A stretch of DNA of 64,000 nucleotides from Adiantum capillus-veneris (Eukaryota; Streptophyta; Polypodiopsida; Polypodiales; Pteridaceae). The notes beneath the pieces are model-generated. The model was not told where the DNA came from. It ran no database searches and saw only the letters and a list, made by a program, of their open reading frames with translations. A program made the translations under genes and the position numbers. Positions 1-11,697 of this stretch are shown here, piece after piece (the stretch's first letter is position 1; each line of letters starts with the position of its first letter). Location of the stretch: assembly GCA_014529385.2 (NCBI GenBank), contig CM043942.1, forward strand, positions 25,234,469-25,298,468, given 5' to 3'.

Positions 1-1131
1 TATTTGACCATCTCTCTGGTTGGTCGACTAAGAGTGACATTTTCCAAAATTAGCAATAACAATAACAAATCATCAACTATAATCTTTATAATCACCGATT
101 TAGGTTGTAATTTAATTAATCTTACATATTTTTCCTTCCATGTTGCTTTGCCTCCCGAGTCATAGTGCGTGGGAGTTTGTTTGGTGCGAGCTTTGTATTG
201 ATGTCTGTAGAATGAGCTTGTTGCAACTTGATCGCTCTTTTCTTGCATTGCCCACTTCCACTCCGCATCCGCCATGTTGCTACCACGATAGCTCCTGTAT
301 GGAAATCTAACCTGGTTAGCTGCTACGTGTCGTACATTGGACTGCTTGTTTTTCAAAATGTTTTTATGTAGCCCTCCAACCAATGTTGTGAAAAACGTTG
401 ATCAGGGGTATTTGGAAATCTAGCATGCAACACATCTTGAACGTAGCGTGCATGATTGGGCAGTTGGTCTCTAAACTTTACATAACAATTCTTATGCGTC
501 AAATGTATAAAAATCTGAAGATGGCGTCGAAACGCCTTGCCCTGTGCTGTATCAAAGTCCACCTCCCCGTCATATTTTACTCTGTAGTAGCACCTATGCA
601 TGTCTGGCACGGGTGCATCTGTATCCTCGTCCTCTACGTCAGGGAAGGCATGCTTTGAAATAGGGGACTCCATTCCCCCACCACTACCAAAACAAGCAAA
701 GCCACAAGATCCTCGCCACTTCGTCTCTCTTAGTGCTCGTTGACTTGAGAGGAGCGTCCCCGCCTGTCGCTAGAAGAAGTATGTTGACGATGTTTTGACA
801 AAGCAGAAGTGTAATAGAGTGGCATGGGACCTTGTGATGCCATGGGAGTGGGACCCTACAATGGAAGGGGAGTAGGTCGATAAGAAGGGGCCATAGACTG
901 AGGTGCCGTCGGTGCGAGGCTCTAGATATAAGGAGTCCCTCCCTGACTCCCCCATGGTGTGGATTGCAGAGAAAGATTGTAGGTCGCAAGCTGCTGTGGA
1001 GTGTAGTGGCCAAACAATCCCTCTGTCAAACGGAGGTACTTTTCTCGTAAAGAGATAGCCTGCTGTAGGTCTAGATCTACTACCGATGGAGGAACCTGAG
1101 TAGAGTAGGTGTAGGATGGCCATGCCTGCAA
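1..1131 (-). pseudogene. CACTA second gene (TNPA / Transposase_24-like), fragment running off the window
   Basis: Translation of the minus strand matches, segment by segment, the TNPA-like gene at 56915-58544. Shared blocks are a Pro/Gln-rich N-terminal part (about 922-1131, containing YTPQQLATYNL), the block CYYRVKYDGEVDFDTAQGK (about 560-590), a basic block ending in THYDSGGKATWKEKYV (about 120-160), and the start of the next exon (SRPTRE, positions 1-27). The donor AAATAT/GTAAG after the KEKY codons is the same as in the other copy, so the intron position is conserved. The N-terminal and middle blocks are in different frames and a stop follows the first, so this copy is probably dead. The family name rests on position beside a Transposase_21 gene in the other copy and on general resemblance to plant Ptta/En/Spm proteins; that is inference. 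Confidence 0.6.
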
Positions 1132-3281
1132 TTAACAAAAATAAACCTATAACACTCATGGTTTATGATTAACTATCCATAAATAATCTTAATTTCTTTG
1201 CTTGTTCTCATCGCCTCAAGACTCGGGTCCACTGGAGGCAATGTCCACCTTGGGTGGTGGGAGCCCCCATCTGGGATGTAAACCAACCAAAAGAAGAGCC
1301 AGATGGCTGCTCCCCACTAGGTGGTCTCTCCTCTGACATCTACATTACAAAGACCAATATGAGATTTAGCTTTCCCCCCTTCCTCACTCATCTATACATA
1401 CGTACACAAGTATATATGCACACAAGCACATAGATACATATACATACTAGTAGACCTAAGTAGGGGCTAGTAGTGTCAAAAGTCAAGTGGCACCTCTTTA
1501 GATATCATCACACTCTCAACCGTGGTAAAACCAAAAATACATTGCGGTAATCCATGTATGAGTGCATCAATGACCGCAATGCCACGATTAAAAAAGAACT
1601 ATACCCAAGAGGAAGCATCTAACCTTCAGGTGCTATGCTCCCGTACTTAGTGCCTACATACATGCATAAACAAATATATATGTACACATAAATATCTATG
1701 CAATTACGTAAATGTAGCCATCATTTTGAGTAGAGATAAAGAGCTATGGCTGTAAATGTAACCATTGTTTTGTGTTGTGCATAGTGCGAGAGTGCTCCTG
1801 CTTCTGTAGAGTGCTTGAAGAAGAGCTCCTTTATTGTGCTTCTTGCGTAGCATCTCTTCACAGTTGCTCCTTGTTCGAGGGATTATTGTGCACATTGCAT
1901 GCCTGCCTCCATTATGAGGTATGGGACCATTGGTACAGCCAAAGCATGTCGACCATATAAGATGGAATGGGCAGATATATGTAGTGTAGCAGAAGCATGG
2001 CAAAAGGCTGAAGCAACTAGAAAGATCATGGGTTGATAGGTAGCAGTGGAGATGTATGATTGATGCGGTTTATAGGCCAAGAAAGGCTCCAGAAGGGGCT
2101 ACTTTGCGGAATAGGTGAAGGAGATGCAAGGTGCAGCTTCTGGGTCCAAGAATGTAGAGCTTGAAGTGCTGAAGGAGCAGGTCTAGATGGCTCATCAAAC
2201 CGAGCTACGGAGCCCAATATATCGAAGGTTGAATGTTCAGTGTGTTACAGATTCTTGTCGGATAGGGTAGCTGAGGACATGTGGCCCAAGTGGATGTCAG
2301 GATATAGGTGCGTAGTGCTCAATTTATGGAGCCTACCCATCTTTTCAAGTTGCAAATCAGAGTTATGGATTGCATTTTATGGCCAATTGAAGTTTTGCCG
2401 GGGGTTAGGTTTGTGCCCACCTGACCACATGGGGAATCGTGCCATATGGAAATTTTTGGATGGCGACAGGGTGCTATGAGGTGTATGCAGCTAGCAGGAG
2501 TTAACTGCATGTCAAATGGAGCTTGGAGCGGAAAGATACAGTAGTTGAAAGGCTGGGTGCATTTTCTTGGAATTGGCTACATGTGGTTCTCTCGGTTTTT
2601 GCAGCCTCGGTTCGGGGGCTCAAGGAATTGCGGAGTGCGGCAAGGTCGGTGGAAGTTGGAGTTGGCTCCATGAGTTTTTGGCTGGGTTTTGTGGCTTGAC
2701 AAATGCATCGTCAGGTGACAGTGAGCACGCTAGCAAAAGCAGGAGCAAAAAATGAGGTTTTATAAAGTTCTTTTGGCATTTTGTTGGAGGCATGGAGAGC
2801 TTTTGTCAGGCAGCTGCCACGTGGCAGGGAATTAAACACATATGCAAGGGAGGGTGGCTGGGTGTCGGGGTATATAACCCAAAAGGTGAGCCCATTGGTT
2901 AAATGTGGAGGCATGAGGAGCCGGCTATGGCATGCCATGTGTTGGCTCTGTGTTGGCTACGCTGGTGGCACTCAGGTGCAAAAGATCAGTGTTTTTGGCA
3001 TCTGGCGGCCCCTGGTTGGTGGCGTGCACTGGCGTGGCTGGCCGGCGACGGTCGGTGATGGTGTGGCATCCCGTAAGGGCCAGTGCATGTGCCCATGAGG
3101 CAATATTTTGAAGGCAAGGGTGTCCCCCCCAATAGCGATGTCGCTATTGCTCAACAACGGGAGGGTCCCACGGTAGATGATGACAGAGAGAGAGACAGTT
3201 TGAGAACATTGTCAAGGGGAAAGTCCAAGGGGCCTATTCCGCCCGCGGCAAGCAAGTAGTGGAGCATGTAATAGAGAGGTC

Positions 3282-3285
<4 letters not shown>
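1132..3285. other. Unassigned sequence, no supported gene
   Basis: About 2.1 kb with only short open frames and no domain I recognise. The part next to 1131 may be the promoter or first intron of the TNPA-like gene. Around 1380-1460 there is low-complexity CATA/TACA sequence. At 3130-3149 there is a 20-base hairpin with 9-base arms (CAATAGCGA / TCGCTATTG). A TATA-like string GGTATATAACCC lies near 2868. Nothing else stands out. Confidence 0.4.

Positions 3286-3334
<49 letters not shown>
3286..3334. repeat. (GA)n microsatellite
   Basis: Uninterrupted GA dinucleotides over about 49 bases. Both strands give open frames here (RERE or SLSL) that are artefacts of the repeat. Confidence 0.98.
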
Positions 3335-3336
<2 letters not shown>

Positions 3337-3521
3337 AATCCGATAGGTATTCAAAGGCCCAAAAGTGCAAGTGCAAGGGCGGACAAATTTGACATTGGTG
3401 TGCACCATGCAGGGGTTGCCAAAAATAAACTATGGCAAATGCAAGCAATGCAAAGAAAATTCCAAATGAAGCTCAAAGAGAACTGCACGAGATGGGAGCT
3501 GACCCATATTTTCCCTTTTTA

Positions 3522-4003
3522 GGTCTCCTAGACACACCCCTATAAAAGAATGTAAACGTGAAGGTTTTGGGGCTTTCTTTTGGCCGTTTGAGGTTTTTTC
3601 TTGTGTAGGCTTTTGAGCCATGGTCTTGTTGCCGAGGTTTGTGCCGGCAGAGCATTGATTGTACATGGTGTTGTTTATGTGAGAAAGGCCATTCATTGTT
3701 GTCTCTCGGCATCATTCCCCCTTCCCCCTTCTCGTCTCTGCTTGTGTGCATGTGTTTCCGGGCGTGTGTTAGCGTGTGTGTCCCCCCCAAAGTTTGTCAT
3801 GCAAAGAGAGATAGAGAGAGGCTGTGTGGTTGTGGAAGGTTGTGAATTGAGTAGAGCGGAGTGATAGGGTCTATCTGGTGCATGGAAAGGCGTGTGTGCG
3901 TATGGTTGTGTGCAAGCGGTGGTTTTCTTGCAGGTAGTGTTAAGTTTTGAAGGTGAAATCTAGTGGATTGGGGCACTGTGTATACCCCCTTTCCCCCTCT
4001 CCA
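3522..4003 (+). repeat. Upstream LTR of the gag-only element
   Basis: Aligns along its length with 5544-6067. It contains CCCCTATAAAAGAATG, a good TATA box, near its start. It lacks about 40 bases that the downstream copy has just before the end (after GTGTATACCC). Confidence 0.75.
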
Positions 4004-4115
4004 TCTTTTGGTGCCCCCACTGAGGAGCTGTCTGATGCTCCGATTTGAGGTTTGAAGCGGTGTTTTTTAGTCAGTAAAGTGGTCGGCTGATGTTCAAGGC
4101 GTTTGATGGTCGAGT

Positions 4116-5529
4116 TTGAAGCTGGAAAAGACTGTGGAGCCAGGTTTTGGCCCCATATTTATGGGTGTTCAAGATCCCGAGCATTGTTTAGCAGATTTTG
4201 AGTTATGGCTGCTGTCAATGTGTATGTTGACGAATGAGGGAAAGTTGCAGACGGTGCCGCTGTTGATGCAAGGACAAGCCAAGGGGTGGTTTGATGGTTT
4301 AAAGAGCAATGATTGAGAATCATGGAAAAGGCTATGAAGTCAGTTTTTGGAGTGGTTTCAAGAGGGGATTACTGCGGAAGAAGTTGGTGCAAGGCTGAAA
4401 AGCGGTACGCCAGGATGTAAGTAAAGATTTCTCCATTTTTATTGAGCAGTTTGAAGCTTGTTGAAAGTAGTTAGAGGTTGCTACTAGGGTCAAAAGCAAT
4501 CAATACTTGAAATTGTCGAAGCTACTAGAGTGCTTGCATCCGAGGATTAGAGAAAAGGTCGAAGATGGTGCGGATACCTATGAAGACATGGTCTATCTTG
4601 CAAAGATAAAGAACAGAAAGGTGAAGCGGAAGCTAGAGCTAGGCGTGTTGAAGCCAGAAAATTATGTGCCTGTTGTGGAGGTAACGAAGGGTTTGGTCCA
4701 ACCAAAGGTGGTTCCAAGTGCTCAAAGTGAAAAGCCTGTTGAGGTAAGGCCTACTGTTGGTTATGTTCCTTGGAGATTTTTGGTTTGTGATGTGCATGTG
4801 CCAAGGGTCGGCGAGCTTGTCAACGAGGAGAAGATCCATGTTGAGGTGAACAAAGATGTAAAAGCAGTAGCAGATGTTGAGGTTCCGGTGCAGCTTGAGA
4901 AGGTAAAGCCTTTTCTTGTGGAAAGTTTGCATGAAAAGGTAGTAGAATGCAATGAGGTTGTAGATACCGAGGGTTCAGAAGCTGATGAAGAAAGTGACCA
5001 AAGCTATGGTGATGGTCAAGCTTTTGTGAAGCAGCGAGCGGATGAAGATGCAGATACGGAGTCGGTATATGATGCCGGTGATGAGGATGATACAAGCTCG
5101 AGTAGCTGGGAGACAAACGAGGAGGATAGAATGGATGAGTCCACATCCTATGGCAAGGAAACAGAGTCTGATGAAGCTGAGCTAGTAAAGGTAAGGCTGC
5201 CCTCTTATGTGTTTGATGATATGGTAGTATCCCATGTGTGTGGTGCCATGCTAATGGCCATGCTGATGAAAGTAGCGGTGAAGTATGCCATGGTGGTTCA
5301 ACAGGTGCAGAGTCTTGCCAAGAGTGATAGAGCAGCCATCCCGGTGGAGAAGACGAGGAGGATGTGATAGAGAACGCGTTTTTCTCTTCAGGTGAATCGA
5401 ACAGACAAGCAAGTGGTGCTTACCAACCTTGAAGGGCTAGTAAACGAGGAAGGGCTTGATGATGCTGGAATTGAGTGTGTGGACAAAGAAGAGATTGTGT
5501 TGCCAAAGACGGTGGAGATTCTGGTGTAG
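4116..5529 (+). pseudogene. Retrotransposon gag-like protein, broken
   Basis: The first part (4116-4316) has the gag signature of small LTR elements: an N-terminal block with FELWLLSM and QAKGWFDGL. After a disrupted stretch, the frame from about 4411 reads DVSKDFSIFIEQFEAC, a stop, another stop two codons later, then 287 codons to 5367. The same frame continues past two more stops to 5529. The C-terminal half is very acidic (runs of D/E/S, about 4970-5190) after a Lys-rich region. No zinc knuckle is visible. It would have been a structural protein of virus-like particles. At least four in-frame stops make it a pseudogene. Confidence 0.6.
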
Positions 5530-5543
5530 TTGACATGTCCAAT

Positions 5544-6067
5544 GGTCTCCTAGACACACCCCTATAAAAGAATGTAAACGTGAAGGTTTTGGGGCTTTGT
5601 TTTGGCCGTTAGAGGTTTTTGCTTGTGTAGGCTTTTGAGCCATGGTCTTGTTACCGAGGTTCGTGTCGACAGAGCATTGATTGTACATGGTTTTGTTTAT
5701 GTGAGAAAGGCCATTCATTGCTGTCTCTCAGCATCATTCCCCCTTCCCCCTTCTCTTCTCTGCTTGTGTTCGTGTGTTTCCAGGCGTGTGTCGGCGTGTG
5801 TGTCCCCCCCGAAGGTTGTCGTGGAAAGAGAGATAGACAGAGGCTGTGTGGTTGTGGAAGACTGTGAATTGAGCAGAGTGTAGTGATCGGGTCTATTTGG
5901 TGCATGGCAAGGTGTGTGTGCGTATGGTTGTGTGCAAGCGGTGGTTTGCTTGCAGGTAGTGTTGAGTTTTGAAGGTGAACTCTAGTGGATTGGGGCACTG
6001 TGTATACCCTGGTCTATAGCGAGGCATTGTGTTGTGTGCTGGGTGTGTTCCCCTTTCCCCCTCTCCA
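5544..6067 (+). repeat. Downstream LTR of the gag-only element
   Basis: Second copy of 3522-4003, with the TATA box at about 5562. It retains an extra segment (GGTCTATAGCGAGGCATTGT and onward, about 6011-6048) absent from the upstream LTR, so it is the more complete copy. Confidence 0.75.
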
Positions 6068-6293
6068 CTGTTGAAAGGAGTCTAACCTAATGATGCATCC
6101 GTGAAAAGAAAGAGATAGGAAGAGAGAGAAAGATAGAGAAGGTAAGGAGAAGAAAAGTAAATTTTAATTCCATCGGCTTCACGTAAAGAAGATATTTTTC
6201 AAAGCACTCTTCATAAGTGGAAGCATACCTGCACTACGCACACCATAAAATGGTTGCTTCGCCTACAACCATTGCTCTTTATCTCCCTTTTTC

Positions 6294-6418
6294 CCTCCCT
6301 CTCTCTCTCTCTGTCTCTCTCTCTCTCTATCTATTTCTCCCTCTCTCTATCTATCTCCCTCTTTCCCTCTCTCTCTCTTCCTTTCTCTATTTCTCTCAAT
6401 CTTTCCCTCTATTTCTCC

Positions 6419-6471
<53 letters not shown>

Positions 6472-6508
6472 TATCTCTATCTCCCTCTTTCTCTCTCTTT
6501 CTATCTCC

Positions 6509-6540
<32 letters not shown>

Positions 6541-6670
6541 TTCCCCCTTTCTCTCTATCTCTCTCTTTCACTATCTCTTTCTTTCTATCTTTCTCTCCCT
6601 CTCTCTTTCCCTCTCTCTTTTCTTCTCTCCCTCTCTCTCATTCTCTATCTCTCTTCCCCTCTTTCCTCTC

Positions 6671-6722
<52 letters not shown>
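6294..6722. repeat. Long (CT)n-rich microsatellite with CTAT, TTTC and (GT)n interruptions
   Basis: About 430 bases of almost pure pyrimidine, with pure CT runs near 6422-6465 and 6678-6722 and a short GT run near 6526. It ends exactly where LINE copy 1 begins. The preceding 6068-6293 holds no gene and does not match the LINE 3' end seen elsewhere in the window. Confidence 0.97.
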
Positions 6723-6723
<1 letters not shown>

Positions 6724-6960
6724 ACAAAAAACACAACCGTTTTTTGACCTACTAGACAACAATTTACTCTTTTGATAATAACTTCTTTATCCGAACTCTG
6801 ATTTGGGTGATCTATAGCCTCAATTGAAGAGCACAAAGCCCTCTAAGCATTGATGTAAAGATATTAGAAATTTTCAAAGTTATGGAAGCCATTTTTGTAA
6901 CAGGATTTTCGAAGCGAACAGGTTCAAGGAAATTGACTCTCATCTCTTATTTTACATACA

Positions 6961-9900
6961 ATGTCTTCTGGTACTCGCAAGGGTTCTTCTTCTTCAAAAA
7001 GGTCCACAACCATGGTGGAAAATGATCCAAGATCTCCTAAGTGTGGACATAGCAACACAACCACCCAACCAACGACATCGGAAACCATGATCATGGCATA
7101 CTTGGTATCATTGCAAGAGACCGTAAACAAACAAGGCAAAGACTGACGAGCACTTGCAATGGAGAATGTCACACTAAGGGTACTTGTGGTTGAGAATGAG
7201 AATCTCAAGAGGACACTTGAGATGCAAACAACACATTTGATGCAACTTGAAGAGAAAGTCAATGAATGTAAATGCTCTCTTGTGGACTTGAATGCTTTGA
7301 AGGAGCGATGAGAAAAGTAGAGCATGACCATGTATTGAAAGAGGAGAAATTTGACACCATGAGCCGGGATGTATGTGACATCAAAAATGTATGCAGAAAC
7401 AAGTCTTGGACTGATGAATGTGGTTTCTTATTCCTCACTCATGCAAGATATGGCTCAAACAAAGAATGTTGAGAATGTGGATGTGGAGGAGTTGAAGGAA
7501 TGGGAGTGACGTTCTAAGAACATTGCTATTCGTGGAATTCCCGCAAAGAAGCTAGAGACACCTCCTTTTCTTGCCATTGTTATTGAAGATTTCTTCAAAA
7601 CCTAGTTTGGCATGTCCGGAGCCCGTCCGGAGTTATGGTCTATGGAGCACATAGAGTGGGGAAGCAAGGAGCTCCTCGCTCGGGAGAACGGCCAATTGTA
7701 TGCACCATGCCGGATGAAACCAAGAAAAAGATTATCCTTGATAATAGTTGGATCTATTTGAGAGATACAAAATGTTTTATATGTGAAGATCGCACTATTA
7801 AGCAACAAAACATGCATCGCAAGGCATATGAGGAAAAGAATAAGAAAAACAAGGAGACCTCGCATGAAGAAAATGTGCCCAAGGAGGAGGCAAGTCCCTC
7901 GAGCGAATACGGATGCGTGACCTATGATACCGAGTTACAATTGAAAATATGCTTTTGGAATTGTAATGGATACCCATGGAATGCGGGGGTTGGCATTGAT
8001 GAACTAACAAGCAAAGCCGATGTTGTACTTCTTGTTGAAACTTGGGAGCATGATACACAAAGGATTAACGGCTTGGAGAATTACAATGTACATTCATTGA
8101 TGTGGTCAAAGAATCTTAAGCAACGAAGAGGACAAGGATGGGTAGCATGTATGGTTAAGAAAGGATTGGAATATTTGTATCAAATGTGAAAGATGAAAAG
8201 TACAAACGTTATGTATGGCTGAAAATTATGACAACAAAAAGATCACCCATTTTTGTAGCCGGTTGCTACATTCCTCATCATGATTCTGCCTTTTAAGCTT
8301 GCATGGATAGAGATCAACCATTTTTTGATTTAGAAGAGGACATTGCTTATTTCAAAGGTGAAGGTGATGTTATTGTATTTGGGGATATGAATGCTCGCAC
8401 AAAAACATAACTGCAACATGATACTCAACAATTTGATATGCCATACATTTCAAGGGAGTTGGAGGAAGTTCACTTGTATGATCGTTATTCAATGGATGAG
8501 AAAGAGCCGGATCACTATGAAAAGCTACTTTTACACATGTGTAATAGCACGGGTATGCTCATTGCCAATGGTGTATCTTTGTGGAGTGGAACCAATGGAT
8601 TTACATGTAGGAGACATAATGGGGATAGTGTGATTGACTATATGCTACTCTTTGAAGCCATCATGTATCGCATAAAGAGTTTTATGTTTGGCCAATGGAC
8701 CCCGGAATCCGACCATCACACCTTATGTATTGACCTTTCATGTGAAGAAGCAACTAAGCATGATAATCTCAGCCAAAGGAAAGAGAAATTATCACTATGT
8801 ATGGATTTCAAACGGGCACCAATGTACATTGAAATGGTTGACCAAAAATTATGGATGAAGAAGCTTCAAGATGATGTACCATTGGAAACTAAATGGGAAG
8901 CTTTCAAGAAAGTTATTTGTTCTTGTGCCAAATAATGCTTTGCTATAAAGAATCTCCATGGTATCAACAAAGATAGATCACGCAAAAGGTGGTTTGATAA
9001 AGAATGTCAAGATTCTCGAAAGTCCTTGATAAAGCGTGATGCAACTATGGACAAAGACAACTATCAAAGTAATTTGCATATATACAAGGCATTGATTCAA
9101 AAGAAGAGAATAAGATAGGAAGTAAAGCAAAAACTTTTTCAAGTCCAAGAATAGGCACATGCATGTGGAAGATTTTGGAGAAACTTGACGGGCAAGCGGG
9201 TTGAGAATTTTGGTAACTTGAGTATTGTGGATATGTACACACATTGTAGGAAATTATATGAGCAAGAAAATGCTGAAAAAATGCCATTTTATGGTTTACT
9301 CCCATGTATGCCCTCTTTTTTTACTATTGAGGATGTATGCGGTGGGCTTGAAAAGTTGACTACTCGCAAAGCGGGAATCTTCAAGGTATCAAGCCGGAGA
9401 TGATCAAATGGATGGGAGATTTTACCATGAATGGATGTGTGATATGTTCAACCTTGCACTTCAACATGGTATGCCTTATGATTGGAGTTCTAATTGGGTT
9501 AAGCCTTTGCAAAAAGGAGGGGATGTAAAGAATGTAAACAACTACCAGACTATAATGATTGGGTCTCTAATGGCAAATTTGTTTGGGTGCATAATGGAGA
9601 TGAAATTGAGTGATTGGGCTGAAGATAATGACAAGCGTGCAAAGGGACAAGCGATTTTTTGTCGATTCCGTAGCACCCATTGATCATCTTGTCACTCTTC
9701 GTGTTCTCATGGAGGAAAGTCGGTTGAAAGGCAAGCGATTGTATTATTGTTTTGTGGACTTCAAGAAAGCCTTTGATATGATTCCATGTAATAGCAATTT
9801 GTGGAGAAGGATGGAAGAACTGCAACTACCAAGTGAGTTTATGCTTGCGGTTTCTCGAATCTATGAGGAGTTCATTTGTCAATTGTGCATGGGAAAAGAA

Positions 9901-11340
9901 ATTTCAAAAACATTTATAAGAACTGTTGGGGTTAAACAAGGATGCCCGTTGTCACCAACTCTCTTTGGTCTATGCATCGATCAATTGGAACAAATGGTAC
10001 TTGACTTTATGCAAAAAGAATTGAAGGCATTGAAGAGGTCACTATTTGCAATGTGGTAATCATGCTTTTGTTGTATGCAGATGATGTAGTGCTTCTAGCA
10101 CACACTTTAGAAGATGCGCAAAAGCTTCTAGCACACACTTTAGAAGATGCGGTAATCATGCTTTTGTTGTATGCGGATGATGTAGTGCTTCTAGCACACA
10201 CTTTAGAAGATGCACAAAAGCTTATGGTTGTCCTTGAGAGCTTTTGCTTGCATAGTGGGCTGATTGTGAACGAATCCTAGACAAAGGTTATGCTTGTGAA
10301 AACCAACCATAAGGAGAAGCCATGCATTGTGTACAACAATGAGACACTTGAAGTGGTTGAGAGCTTTAAGTACCTTGGCCTTGAGGTTCATGAATGTGCT
10401 ATGCCTCATTTGGAAGCGGGAAAGAGAGCATTTTATGCATTTAAGAGCATGTGTAATGCGGGAAACATCAAGTGTTGGGTTCTCAAGAAGTACCTTTTTG
10501 ATGCATTGGTGACACCGGTTCTTCTTTATGGAGTTGAAGTGTGGGGCAGGAGCATCTCAAAGTCTACTTGGAAAGAGTTTGAGATGTCCAAAAGCGTTTT
10601 CTTACAAACTTTTCCAAGTGAAGACAGAAACACCATATATGCTCCTACTTCTTGAGTCGGGATGTCTTCCAATTGAGGTTATGGGCATGGAAAGGGTTGT
10701 GGAGTACATGATAAAGATGCGTCAAAACCCCTCACATTGACTTCCTACAATTGCATGGAAAGTAAGAAAAAAAGTTCAAAAGACGCATAAAAGCAAGATC
10801 TTCAGCACGGGATGGATGCAAGACAAAAAGAAGTGGTTTGGGAGATGGGATGCATTACACTTGCTACATGATGCTTCAATTGACTCCCAAGTGAATGAAG
10901 CTTTTCTACAAAGGCTATGTATTACGGCTTGGGAGAAATCCGGTGGGTCACGCTTCATATATTACACCACCCATATTGCCCCCAACTACAAAATCATGTT
11001 CTTCGTTGAAAGAGGAAACCATACTCACACTTACATGTTTGAGCCTATCCCCTTGTCGGTGATACACACAATCGCAGCCATTCAGCTTAGCTTCCATTTC
11101 CTTTGATGCGAGATAGGGTGTTGGGACAATAAGGAAGAGTCAAATTGTCTGTGCACATTATGCTGATTGCAAGTTTGAGAGTCTGAGTACCACACACTAC
11201 TAGAGTGCTCAGCTTTTGGTCACATCCGAACTTGCCTCTCTCACATTTTCAGCCATAACTTAGACCTACACACTTTCCTCTCCTAGCCAATGTGTGGGTT
11301 CTCCATTGCGACTCTCATCACCACAATTTTGGAGCATCGA
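6961..11340 (+). pseudogene. LINE polyprotein (N-terminal RNA-binding part, endonuclease, reverse transcriptase), inactivated
   Basis: From the ATG at 6961: Ser-rich start, then a leucine-heptad segment (VENENLKRTLEMQ region, about 7190-7300). The stretch 7635-8189 runs without a stop from the basic RNA-binding region (KKIILDNSWIYLR) into the endonuclease start (ICFWNCNG, then VVLLVETWEHD). Later blocks are GDMNART (about 8385), PESDHH (about 8703), IDHLVTLRVLM (about 9680), FVDFKKAFDM (about 9755), VKQGCPLSPTLFGL (about 9931) and the catalytic YADD (about 10074, duplicated at about 10170). Then come LLYGVEVWG and a degraded C-x2-C...H-x4-C region. Many stops and frameshifts, for example at 7144, 8187, 8933 and 9402. 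When active it would nick target DNA and copy its own RNA there. Confidence 0.85.
10055..10246 (+). repeat. In-frame 96-bp tandem duplication over the reverse-transcriptase YADD motif
   Basis: The sequence from GGTAATCATGCTTTTG at 10055 is repeated from 10151, period 96 bases (32 codons). The protein therefore reads LLLYADDVVLLAHTLEDAQK twice, with a shorter LAHTLEDA echo between. Other LINE copies here (25340, 60930) have the motif once, so the duplication is specific to this copy. Confidence 0.9.
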
Positions 11341-11383
11341 GAGTCACTCATCAGTCATACACATACTACATCACATGTAACTT

Positions 11384-11455
11384 TGGTCCCATAGATCATA
11401 TTTGACCTCCGAGGACGATAATAAAATCTCTCTCTCTATCTATCTTTCTCTCTAT

Positions 11456-11520
<65 letters not shown>

Positions 11521-11623
11521 ACTTTATCTCTTTCTCTATCCCTCCCTCCCCTCTTTTGCTCTCTATCTATCTCCCTCTTCTCCTCTCTCTCTCTCTCTCT
11601 CTTTCTCTATTTCTCTTCAGGCT

Positions 11624-11695
<72 letters not shown>

Positions 11696-11697
11696 CG
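11384..11697 (+). repeat. LINE copy 1 3' end and its (CT)n tail
   Basis: TTTGGTCCCATAGATCATAT, then TTGACCTCCGAGGACGATAAT, leads into CT repeats (pure runs about 11461-11517 and 11631-11691, with a mixed middle). The same 3' sequence precedes (CT)n at 32047 and 34080. LINE copy 2 starts at the far edge of this tract. Confidence 0.9.

Larger units (their letters stand above)
3522..6067 (+). mobile_element. Short non-autonomous LTR retrotransposon carrying only a gag-like gene
   Basis: Two direct copies of a roughly 0.5-kb sequence (3522-4003 and 5544-6067) flank a 1.5-kb interior with one degraded gag-like reading frame and no protease, reverse transcriptase or integrase. Each copy ends CTCTCCA, and GGTGCCCCCACTGAGG follows the first copy after a few bases, where a primer-binding site is expected. 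The copies start at GGTCTCCTAG, not at TG, and no target-site duplication is evident, so the 5' part of the LTR may be lost or the ends redefined by recombination. Size and content fit gag-only (TR-GAG-like) elements that depend on a relative for the other enzymes. Confidence 0.7.
6723..11425 (+). mobile_element. LINE retrotransposon, copy 1 (near full length, decayed)
   Basis: Order: 5' leader (6723-6960); coiled-coil/RNA-binding N-terminal region (6961-7850); apurinic endonuclease (about 7945-8730); reverse transcriptase (about 9400-10400); C-terminal region with a Cys/His motif (to about 11340); short 3' UTR with a hairpin at 11390-11408; then a (CT)n tail, not poly(A). No LTRs. Copies 2 and 4 in the window are colinear with it. 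The LINE clade cannot be fixed without a reverse-transcriptase tree. Confidence 0.85.

Noticed and set aside
2240-3098. Open frames of 60-105 codons at 2240, 2567 and 2781
   Set aside because: No recognisable domain, overlapping frames on both strands, and no splice or promoter context; not supported as genes.
6217-6755. Open frames of 60-180 codons made of Ser/Leu/Phe/Tyr or Arg/Glu repeats (also at 11402, 28403, 32001, 42394-42750, 44751)
   Set aside because: They are translations of (CT)n, (GA)n or (CTAT)n microsatellites; there is no conserved domain and no codon signal.
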